A stretch of DNA of 64,000 bases from Tetradesmus obliquus (Eukaryota; Chlorophyta; Chlorophyceae; Sphaeropleales; Scenedesmaceae). Of this stretch, positions 10,514 to 20,500 are shown piece by piece (the first letter of the stretch is position 1; each line of letters opens with the position of its first letter). The stretch lies in NCBI GenBank assembly GCA_030272155.1, contig CP126200.1:3038001-3102000 (forward strand). The letters run 5' to 3'. The notes under the pieces were generated by a model. It was not told the DNA's origin. It was given only the letters and a program-made list of their open reading frames with translations, and did no database searches. Made by a program: the position numbers and the translations under genes.

Positions 10514-12283
10514 ATGAGTGGTCACGCCGGAGCATTGCCGCAGCAAGCAGCCTCCGCAATGACAACAGCGGAGCCCGGGATGTCAACACCGGTGAGCTGC
10601 TGTTGCTGCCCGGGCGCTCGTTGTGCTGCCATAACAATCAATCATGTGAGCAGTATATTAATAAGGATTGATCAGCTGCGCGTATATCAGCAGCACCGCG
10701 GCCGTGCTCCGCAGTTTGACCATGAAGCAGCAGCTGTCTCCCTGCAGCCACAGCTTGCTGCACTACAACACCAAGGAACGCCTTGACAGCCAAACTTGCG
10801 TGCCCAAATAATCAAAATACACTTCTTCATGCTACAAATGCTTCTGCTGCTTGCAGGGCATGCTTGAACTGCAGCCAGAAAGCCAACAACCTTGCAGCAG
10901 CAGCAGTACGAGCCAGCAGTGCGGCTCTGGCTGCCAGCACCACATGGAGACCAGGAGGAAAGGCAAAGCAGCCAACAAAGGTATGCTTATACTACAGCAT
11001 ATATTGTGCTTCACAACTAGAATAGCAGCTGCTGTGCATCTCAGCTGTAGGTGATGGCAGCCACAGCAAGGTGCCAGGGCAGCACTTGTTGCGCGCAACT
11101 TGTGTGCACTCTGTCTACCTGAAAGGGAATGGTGCATACAGGCCAGCATTGTCAATGACTGCCTGGTAGGTGTATGGCAAGCTGTCCACATCAGCCTGGA
11201 TTGAAGCAGGCTGTACATCATAGAACAACTGCTCCAGCTTATCCTGGCACTGCTGCGGGGTCGGCTTGCCCGGCCACAAGCTGCGGCGCCATGCCTGCAG
11301 TGCCTGGCTCAGGTATGCATGCACATGCTCGACCACCTTGTGCAGATCAGGACTGAGGGGACACAGGGCAAACCTGTGGTCTTTCGACCAGATGCCGTGC
11401 TCGTCCAGCTTGGCACGCGCGTGTGCGCTGTCGTTGTCACTGGACAACAGCCAGATGGGCTCCTCTCCTGGGTTCTGCTGCGTGTACGCCTGCCACAGCT
11501 CGTGCAGCCTCTCACGCAGATCCCGGATGCAATCCTCATACTCATCTGCTGTCATGCCCTTTGCTGGCTCACCCTTTCTGGTCTGCAGGCACAGGGCAGG
11601 TTGCAGGCAGCACACCACCAGCAGCAAAACCCGTGGGCAGGCCAAAGGGGTGTTTCAGCAATGAAGCCCAGCAGAGGTGGAGGCCAGGTTTAAACCACAT
11701 GCTGCTTGAGAGCCATGCAGCCTACAGCAGCAGCAAGCAGTGCTTTACATGCAGGTGCAAGAACAGCAAGCATGTCAGACTGCTGGCACTGCAAACCGTG
11801 TCACGCGGGGACGCTTGCTTCAAGTGTCATGTGTGCAGCAAGAAGGGCAGCAAGTACGAGAAGCAGCTGTATGCTTTGCTGAACAGCAACGCAGCTGTCA
11901 CCGCATACGCTGTGGAGGCAGTGGCTATGGGCAGGAAGATACAGCTGCAGATACCTAACAGCAAGCAGGGGCTGTGGCTGAACAGGCACAGATGGGATGC
12001 AGTGCTGCTGCAGCCGGATAGCTTGCTGATTGAGGTGCAAGGAGAGCAGCACATAGACAAGGAGGACGGCAAGCGCAACAACAGGGGTGACACACTAGCA
12101 GACAGGCAGGCCAAGGACCAGGCATTGGCAGATGCAGCGCTGGCCGACGGTTTCAGTGTGCTGTGGCTGCACCCAGGTGCTGCAGATGATGTGCGGGGCC
12201 GCGCCAGGCGCTGGGCAGCAGCTGTGCAGGTGGCGCTGGAGCATGTTGCTGCCAAGCAGCGCCCCAAGCTGTTCAAGGCCTGA
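10514..12283 (+). CDS. Vsr/PD-(D/E)xK-like nuclease, complete copy (rightmost)
   Basis: Exons 10514-10591, 10857-10980 and 11589-12283, same product as at 3150-4919. This is the last nuclease gene in the array: the next unit is truncated at 13943, before the position where another nuclease would start. Confidence 0.6.
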
Positions 12284-13045
12284 ACTCACCCGGTAATCAC
12301 AGCCGTCTCTGTCTGCTGCCATGCCGCTTGTGCCAGTGAAGAATTTGATCCACACAGGACCCAGCAGGTAGTTGACGCCAATGATGTACTTCAGCTTTGC
12401 CGCGCTGTTGTTGTAGCGGGGCACAGGTGTGCGCCAGTGCCAGTCCTCTTCACCAGCACTGAACCAGCCCATGTAGGATTCCTTGCTCAAGCAGATCACC
12501 TTCTCATCCACCCACACCACAGCAGCCTTGTCAGCTTGCAGCCGCGCCTTATTTTCTGCGCTGACGTCGATTCTGCTCTGCCTGTGCTGGTCATCCAGGT
12601 AGGCCCTGTCGCGCACAACCCCATACTTAAAGCGGGGGTCAAACTCCTTGAGGTTGTTGGTCAGGGTCTCCGGAGTGATGCCGGCGCCCGTCACGATGTT
12701 GTGCACCACCGCGCTCTCAGCAATCAGCTGCTCCGCTGAGGTGTACGGACCCTGCCTGCCGGCCAACCACCAGTTGCGGGCCTCGACATAGCAAGCAGTT
12801 ACCTGCCGCTCTGTCAAAACCTTGTGGCGCCCGCTGCTGTGGGCGCAACCCTCAACCACGCCGTCGTCACCCAGGCGTGGGCCCCATATTTCAACGTATT
12901 CACCGGGGTTGCTGGGCAGGTCGTAGTGTGCAGCTTGCAGGCGCTTGCGGAACTCTGCTGTGGCGTCAACTAGATTACCAGAACTTGCCCTCCAGGCAAG
13001 GCCAGCAGTGTATTGGTAGACTGGTGGATAGGTCATATGCTGCAT
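11115..13045 (-). CDS. Tc1/mariner-like DDE transposase, copy 4
   Basis: Exons 13045-12290 and 11582-11115, same 407-aa product. It is the rightmost complete transposase and interlocks with the nuclease at 10514-12283. Its upstream side is followed by the terminal TIR segment 13229-13943. Confidence 0.8.
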
Positions 13046-13228
13046 GTATCACGCCGAACCCTAGTTAGTACTGAACCTTGGACATGTGGCGTGTTGGTGC
13101 TCATTGTGCATGGACGGGGGCAGCACTCTGAGGCGGGCACAGTAGCGCAGCCCTGAGTTGATTGGCTACATCACATTTAAAATGCAATGCTGCGCTGCGA
13201 TGCTACAGCATTAAATTGTATTTTGCCT

Positions 13229-13943
13229 CACTGGGTCTAGTAAAGAATCTCGCGCCATATATGCAGGGATGTAGCCAAGATCCCTATGCATCTATTGGCG
13301 TGCTCAATTGATGCGCTGCATGCGTGTGTGCTCTGGAAAACGAGTTTACGTATGTCCCTCCTCGCAGTTAAAAACGGCGGGGATAGGCAGGTTTTGCTGC
13401 GGCTGCGCTGCTTCGAGTGACACATAAAAATATGGAATGTGTTTGCATGCAGCAGCAGGGCTGGCTGTGTGTTGTGTGTGGCGATCCAGGGCTGTGATGC
13501 GCTTGCCATGCCAAAGTGAACTCGTGATGCTTGCCCTGCTTGATTGAGCTGAGTGCCGAAAACATGTTTTCTGAGTATCGAGATTTTGGTTGTGTTGCTG
13601 TTGTGAGGCGTGCTGCAGCAGCAGCCCAGCTTGTTCACCTGATGCCTGCAAATAGCTCCTGTGGCCTTGCTGTGCTGCTGCGTGCTGATGAGAGCCCTGT
13701 GCCACGGGGGGGTTTCGATGCTATTGTGTGGTGCAAGTGTGGGTGTAAAACAGGCGTCACTGAGGGGTGTCACCAGCAGCAGCAGCAGGCAGCAGGTTGG
13801 CAGTGTCTGCATTGGCCCTGTTCAAGGCTTCATTGTGTGCTCAAGGTAACCACGATTATACATACGAAGCTGCGTTGGATAGTATTGCGGCCGTGCGCAA
13901 CAGGCTGCATGTGAACGTGTGAGATTCTTTTCTCGACCCAGTG
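13229..13943. mobile_element. 715-bp TIR-bounded segment, terminal copy at the array edge
   Basis: Copy of 2183-2897 whose right arm (13921-13943) ends in CCCAGTG and abuts unrelated DNA starting TTGACATG. In the internal copies the same terminus is followed by AAGCAGCACC. The coincidence of array edge and TIR terminus is the best evidence that this inverted repeat is a functional or formerly functional transposon end. Confidence 0.75.
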
Positions 13944-13951
13944 TTGACATG

Positions 13952-14125
13952 CTGAAGATCAGAGATGGCAGCTTGCACACAGGCCAATAAGCATATGCGG
14001 AAGATCAAAGGTGACAGCTTGCATACAAGCCAATATGCATATGCTGAAGATCACAGATGGCAGCTTGCATACAAGCCAATATGCATATGCACAAGATCAA
14101 AGGCAGGCAGCTTGCATGAGAGCTG
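13952..14125. repeat. 46-bp tandem repeat next to the array, about 3.7 copies
   Basis: Units begin GAAGATCA at about 13952, 13998 and 14044, with a fourth partial unit after them (AAGATCAAAGG). They share GGCAGCTTGCATACAAGCCAATATGCATATGC-type sequence with a few mismatches. The repeat starts within 10 bp of the array end. There are no unique spacers, so it is a plain minisatellite. Confidence 0.85.
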
Positions 14126-14486
14126 CTGTGGTTGCAATTTGCAGGTGCTTGCAACCATCGAGATGAGCCACAGGCTGCTGTGGGGTGGCTGGGAAATGTT
14201 CTTCAATGGCATGTGGCGTGTAAAAGACAGCTGTAGGCATGATACATGCACGACTGCACACTTTTAAGCAATGCTGGTGTTCTTAGATGGCACGCTGGTA
14301 CATCAGCAACTGCACCAGTACTCACCCCGCACACATCCAGCTCACTCTCCCAATCATTGCGGAACCTGCGGCAGCAGCAGCAATGGCACTTGCGGCTGGT
14401 CCTCCCAATCACAGCGATGAATGTGTAGCACCTTGCCCAGCAGCAACAACTACAGCATTGGGCAGCCATACAGCACTCGATGACAC

Positions 14487-14674
14487 AGCAGCATAGCAAC
14501 TACGAAATAAACCCTATAGTCGCCAGCAGGGTCATGTGACTCCGAGTCTTGGGCCAGAAACAACCCCGCACCTGCTGTACAGCAGCATAGCAACTGTGAA
14601 CCCTTTAGTCGCCAGCAGGGTCATCTGACTCTGCCTCTGGGGCCAGCAACAATCCCGCACCTTCCAGCAAGAAG
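14487..14674. repeat. 94-bp imperfect tandem duplication
   Basis: Two copies begin AGCAGCATAGCAAC at 14487 and 14581 and run through GTCGCCAGCAGGGTCAT and a CCCCGCACC/TCCCGCACC end. On the minus strand the second copy leads into a short stretch that resembles the exon end at about 14836-14890, so this looks like a decayed duplication of a gene end. Confidence 0.7.
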
Positions 14675-15934
14675 TTATAGCCGGCCTGCAGTGCAGTGCT
14701 AGCACCTTGCCGCAATGCAGCATGCAGCAATGCGCAGCCACACAGCGGTGACTTGATTGCTTACAGCACATGGCATACACCGCAGGTTAGCTTCTACCAC
14801 AGACCACATGGCATTCACCGCAACTTAGCTGCTGCCGAATTCCGCACCTGCCAACAGAAAGTCATAGCCTGCCTGCCCATACAGGGCAACCAGGTAGTCC
14901 TTGGCACGCTTGTAACTAGCGCACTTTGCTGCCGGGTGCGGCCGTGGCGACTTGCCAGTGACAGGATTAACGTTAGAGCTGCCTGTTACAAAGGCATACT
15001 CCAGCATGCTTGACTCCAGGTCCTCGTTGTCTGGATCAGCAGCAGGCAGGCCAGGGAAGGCGCTGCCCCTTTTGCTTGCAGGGCCCAAGAAGGCTTGCGT
15101 GGAGCGATGCCACTGGCCCCTGCAGGGAACCACAGCAAGCAACCAGCTACACAAGGTGGTTTATGTGTGAGCTGCCGTCGAGCCGTCGACATCATGTCAG
15201 CTCAATGCCAGCAAACTGCCTGCATGACCATCCAACTCAAGAACTTCCAGAGCCCTTCGATCTAGAAACCCGGTAGGCGCTTACTTGGCATTATACAGTG
15301 AGTCAAACTATGCTTCCTGGGAGGTGATGCCCATGCGGGAGGCCAGGCAGCGCTGGTCAGCAAAGGCCTGGTTGATGCGCAGGCCGCAGGTGCCTATGGC
15401 TGCTGGGTCTAGCCAGGGGGGGCTGCCTCGGGTGGCTAGCTGCTTTGGGGGCTCGGTGGCCTGCTGCTTGCCTGCAGCAGCATGCACACCAATTAATCGA
15501 TGCGGCAGCATGCACACCATTGAATGGCAAAAGCGATGCATTACTGGCATATGCCAGATGACATATCTCTTTCTCGCATCTGGCATATCCTGTATATACA
15601 GGATATGCGTGCAGGTCACCATCTCAGATAACATCCGTGTTCTTCCATCTTCTGTAGTGTACTTTTGCAGTTTTATGGTTACCTTAACTCATTTGATGTG
15701 TTGGAGCAGCAGCATTGCAGGGGAGCCAGTGAGTGTGCTGCTGCGCCCAGCGCAGCTTGCAGCTGACCTGACAGCTGTAAACAGTAGCATGCTGTCAGGC
15801 AGCCCACCTCCTAGCTCCTTCTTCTTTTCAACAAGGCACAGATAAATTCCAAGCTCTCGCAGGAAGTAGGCTGAGTACAGTCCCCCAGGGCCGGCCCCAA
15901 CAATGAGCACTTTGCAGGATGTCAGGTTGGCTGC
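14640..15934 (-). pseudogene. FAD-dependent (amine-oxidase-like) flavoprotein, decayed or partial
   Basis: Minus-strand exon 15934-15808 encodes KVLIVGAGPGGLYSAYFLRELG followed by LVEKKKELGG, a dinucleotide-binding Rossmann motif with the acidic residue expected for FAD. The next exon starts at 15471 after a CTGCAG acceptor, joins in phase, and encodes GLRINQAFADQRCLASRMGI, which recalls the region after the FAD motif in amine and L-amino-acid oxidases. That exon meets an in-frame TAG at 15310-15308 although coding-like sequence and a GTAAGC donor follow. A further piece at about 15120-14840 ends in YDFLLAG, and a degraded second copy of that end lies near 14690-14640. I see no clean first exon and no complete C-terminus. 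Most likely a pseudogene; a sequencing error at the TAG is the main alternative. Confidence 0.5.
15545..15608. repeat. Cluster of palindromes
   Basis: Three nested dyads occur within 64 bp. TGGCATATGCCA (15545-15556) is a perfect 12-bp palindrome. ATGCCAGATG (15551-15560) pairs with CATCTGGCAT (15577-15586). A perfect 26-bp palindrome with half-site GCATATCCTGTAT occupies 15583-15608. They lie in the region between two exons of the flavoprotein remnant. Function unknown; a small inverted-repeat element or a cruciform-forming site are possibilities. Confidence 0.85.
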
Positions 15935-16431
15935 CTGCTGGGTGCAGCACAAGGCTCCTGCCGGGCTACAGCTTGTCCGACAGCCTTTCCGGCCAGCCCG
16001 TGCTGTTGCCTAGCACCATGGGGTGTGGTGCCCCTGCTGCCAGGTGCTGCTGCTGCTATGTTTCACGACAGCTGCTGTGCATGGGAAAGGAAGACACCAG
16101 TCCCCTTGTAGGGCTTGACAGAGGAGGCATCTGCGGAGCTCAAGAGCTGACTGGCTCCACTTTCATCAGCAGCCAGAGGCACGCCTGCTGCTGTATGCTG
16201 TGCTGGGCTAAGCTGTGCACCAGGAGCAGCTGCCGGTGCAGGCAACCCTTGTGACTGCAGCATCAGAACAGCAAAGCAAGCACAGGCGTAAGGGCGCTGC
16301 TAGAGCACTTTGACAGAAAGAGGGTAGTTACGTGTGTGGGTCCTGGCACCATCTTGCACGGAGTGAGTCACAGAAGGCTGAGTGCAGTGGTCTGAGACCC
16401 AAGAGTAGAGAGAGTGAACCCAGCTGTGATA

Positions 16432-16535
16432 TCAGGTGCCGAGCCTGATGCAAGCTGGCGACGACCTTGCAGCAAGAAGGCATGTGATCCCTGCAGAGCT
16501 GCAACTCACCACTGGGCCTGAGGGTGGGACGAGTG

Positions 16536-16600
<65 letters not shown>

Positions 16601-17507
16601 ACTGAAATGCCTGCAGGCAGCTGCTGCGCCTCCTGCACATACGCAGCAGCAAGCTCAGCCAGCCCCACAGATTGGAATGCTGCAAGCTCATCCTGCAGCT
16701 TCTGAAGGTTGATCTGCAGCTGCCGCATGGACTCCTTGCTCTGCAGCACCCTGCCTTTGCAATTGTTCAGCTCGCAGCGCAGATCTTTCAGCACCCCTTG
16801 TGCTGACTGCTGCAGCGCCAGATCAAGCAGCAGCATGCCATTGTCATCATCAGCATCTGCTGCTGGGCTCACACCAGCAGCTTGCATGGCAGCAGCTGCC
16901 TCCGCCGCTAACAGCTCTGCCACCCGCTCCTCATTCTCCTGCAAGCTCTCTGTGCGCTGCTGCAGCTTGCGCTGCACAGAGCTGATCTGGTCCTGCAACG
17001 TCCGCAGCTTTGCTCTGCACTGCTTTGCTGCTGCCGCCTCCAGCGCTGCTGCTGCCGTAGCGGCAGCATCTGTTGCTGCCCTGTTCTGCTGTGGCTCTGC
17101 TGCAGATACAGGTTCACATGCCGGAGCCGGGGTCGTGCTAGCTGGCAGCAGCGACAAGCCAGACAACTTGCCTGCAAGGCTGCCTGCTGCCGCCCATTGC
17201 TGCTGCGGCAGGTGCTGCTGCTGCTTTGGGGGCTGCAATGCTTCCTGCTGCTGCTGCTGCTGCTGCTGAGGGCGTGTGATGGCAATGGCTGCTGCTACTG
17301 CATCAACTGCACGAGGCTGCTGCACCAGCCAAGCAAGCGCACCATGAGCTGCAAGACGTGCCGCTGCCTCAGGCGTCCTCTGCATAAGCTGCAGTGGAGT
17401 GTGGACCACCATACTGCGCTTGCAGGGCGGCACCAGCTGCTGCATGCTGCAATCTTGCTGCAGCACACACAGCGGCGGCAGCTCCACGCAACAGCAGCAG
17501 CATCCTG

Positions 17508-17555
<48 letters not shown>

Positions 17556-20500
17556 GCTCCTGCACAAATTCATGTGGTTCTATGCTGAACCACTGCCAGT
17601 CGTCCAGCTGCAGGGACTCTGCTTTCACAGCATCTGCTGCTGCCGGGTGCACCTTGTGCCCACCTGCTGCCTGCAGCGTGCATTTGTTGGCACTCGAGAG
17701 CGTCCTATACATCAGCTTCAGCCCTGCTGCTGGACAGTGCTTGCCCAGCAGCCTCAGCAGCATGTTGCTGGGGCGGCTGCTGTCAGCAGTAGCTGCTGCA
17801 TCGCCAGCAGAAGTGCCAGCAGCAGCTACCATGTGCTCCACCCCAGAATTAGTAGGCATGTGGGCCGCAGGACATAGCACCGCATCTGTTGTTGGCACTG
17901 GCTGCGTACCGTTACTGCTTGCTGCTGCTGCTGCTGCAAGTGCTGCTTGGCTGCTAGAAGGCTGTGAGGGCAGCTGCAGCAGCAGCTGCTGCCACAGCAC
18001 ACCGTCCTTGATGAAGCCCCACTCCTCTAGCAGCGGCACAAAGCCATGCTGCTGCAGCACAGCCATCAAGCCATACTGCACAGCAATGCTGCTTGCCTGC
18101 TCCGCTTGCAGCTGCTGCTGCTGGTGCTGATCCTGCAGTTGCTGCAGACGCCCCACTACTAGCTGCATGCTTTCCTGCACTGCCTTCTTAGCAGCTTTGG
18201 GAAGGTGCTTGGGCGAGGTCAACTCAGCTGGCAGCTTGCGCAGCTTGAAGCGCAACTGGTGAAGCTCGCCAGACAGCCCCTTCTGCACAGAAGACAGCTG
18301 CACATCCAGCTGTGGCAGCGGCGGCCCGTCTAGCAGCACCTCCAAACCATGCTGCTGCTGCTGCTGCTGCTGCTGCGCAGAGTCATGCTCACCATTCTGC
18401 AGCTGCTGCTGTTGGTGCGCGTCTGCCGTGCCTGCTGTCAAAGGCGCCTGCAGTTCCTGCTCCTGCGCACCATTTCCAACAGCTGCCCCAGCAGTAGCTG
18501 CAGCCGCTGCAGCCTTACTGCGCCGCGCTGCTCGGTTCAAAGGCGCCTGCAGTTCCTGCTCCTGCCCACCGTCTGCAGCGGCTGCCCCAACAGCTGCTGC
18601 CGCCGCTGCAGCCTTGCTGCGGCGGGCCGCACGCCTCTCAGTCCTTGCTGTGGTTGCCACTGCAATGCTCTGCTTGGACAGCAAGCTCAGCTGCGCCAGG
18701 CACAGCACGTTCCTTGCAGGGTCCAGCGCTGCTCCTAGCTGCTCCACGAGCCACATAAGCACATGCTCTGGCCGCTGCTGACTGCTGGGCTGGCACATCT
18801 GCTGCTGCAGTGCTGCCAGCAGCTGCGGCTGGAAAGGGTGCTGGGCCCATGAGAGGCCCGGGGGTGCCACCTTGATGTGGTCGTGCTGCTGCTGATGCTG
18901 CTGCTGCCAGGAGCCAAGCAGCAGCACTGCCTGTGGGCCAAACAGCCAGCCCAGCGCCTTGCAGAGCTCCTGCTGCTGCTGCTGCTGTTGCTGCTGAGGG
19001 GACTGTTGTGCCAGAGCTGCACTGCTGCTGCTGCTGTTGCTGCGCCGAAGCAGGTGCTGCTGTAGGTGGGGGGGCAGCAGGTGCCATGCCTGGTCAACTG
19101 CCCCCGCCTCTGCAGCTCCGCCTGCTGCTGCTGCTGCTGCTGCTGCTGCATCTGCTGCTGCTTTGCAGTCGTCGCAGTAGCGCTGCATCACGCGGCTGCT
19201 GCTGCTGAACATGTATGCAATGAAGGCTGCCGTGCCGCCGCCGTTGTTGACGTTGCTGCCAATTGCGCGTGCTGGGCAGTCGCTGGCGTCAAAAGGGTCC
19301 TGCAAGCTGAAGATGTGGCGCTTGGCGAAGCTCCCAGGGCCCCATGCACCCCGCCACAGGTCAGCATGCATGTCCCTGCATATAGCAACAAGAGCATGGA
19401 AGCGTGACGCAGGCGTCAAAAGGGTTCCTGCAAGGTGTAGGTGCGACGCTTGGGGAAGCTCCCAGGCGCCCGTGTTCCACGCCACAGGTCAGCATGCATG
19501 TCCCTGCATACAGCAACAAGAGCATGCAAGCGTGACACAGGCGTCAAAAGGGTTCCTGCAAGATGAAGATGTGACGCTTGGGGAAGCTGCCAGGGGCCCA
19601 TGTGCCACGCCACAGGTCAGCATGCAAGTCCCTGCATTCAGCAACACATCCTGAAGAGCAGGGTGACGTGCCTGTGCCACGTCTAGTGTGATAGTGCATG
19701 ATCGCACGAGAGGCACCGGTTTGATGGGAAGGGCTGCTTGCAAAGCTTTTGGCAGCTGCTGTGGTTGACGGCGCTTCTTGGATGCATGCACACAATGCCA
19801 GCTGCTGGCTGCTATAAGTGAGCAATGTAGACCCGCCAGCGTCCTGCAAGCAAGTTGTTCACAGATCCCAGCAGTCGCACACCCTACCTGCTTTTACCCA
19901 ACGCCCAGTTTGACAGCGCGCCAGACCACATCTGAAAGAAGCCTTGCAGCAGGCTGCCTGATCGTGGTGCAGGCTGCTGCTGCTGCCGCTGCTGGTACTG
20001 CTGCTGCCAGTCTGCGGTACGCTGCCGCACTGCTTGCAGCAGCAGCTGCAGCTGCTTGGGGTCTTCCCACTGCTCCTTGTTCTGGCCCTGCACAGCACAG
20101 CATGAAACAGCTTCTGTACACAACCTGTTTGAGGGCGCAGAAACGCCATAAGACTGTCTTAGCGAGCAGATGACATCAGCAGCAGTAATAGGCGGACATC
20201 ACGAGCTATGATGCCCGCCGCAAATGTGCAGACATGCATGCATGTTGCCCAAGCACTCAACTGGTCTCTTGCAGCACCATGACTCAGCCACTTCACCTAG
20301 CGTTGACACTGCACACAGCCGCACCTGCAGCAAGCGCTCCTCTGGCTGCCTCAGCAGCTCCCCCGGCACCAGCTCAGACAGCGCTGGCAGCATCTGCAGC
20401 TGCTGCAGGTAGAAGATGGTCATGTAGCTGCACAGCAGCGAGACACACAAGCACACACGCGGCAATATGTATAAGAACGATCAGCAGCACAAGGATCTTG

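Larger units (their letters stand above)
1..13943. repeat. Direct tandem array of a 3682-bp transposon unit, about 3.8 copies in window
   Basis: The same sequence restarts at 1, 3683, 7365 and 11047, and every open frame repeats at a spacing of exactly 3682 bp with an unchanged translation, so the copies look identical. The first copy is cut by the window start. The last ends at unit position 2897, where the sequence passes from the shared CCCAGTG into unrelated DNA. Each period comprises a 2967-bp cargo (for example 2898-5864) with two interlocked genes and a 715-bp segment bounded by inverted repeats (for example 2183-2897). Identity of this degree means very recent amplification or ongoing homogenisation. 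A copy-number error in assembly cannot be excluded from sequence alone. Confidence 0.97.

Noticed and set aside
13952..14125. CRISPR-like look of the 46-bp repeats
   Set aside because: Repeats are contiguous without unique spacers, there are no cas genes, and the DNA is eukaryotic.
17100..18800. Plus-strand Leu- and Cys-rich frames (for example 17197-18130)
   Set aside because: They are mirror images of the poly-Gln/Ala/Ser-coding minus-strand exon of the poly(A) polymerase gene.
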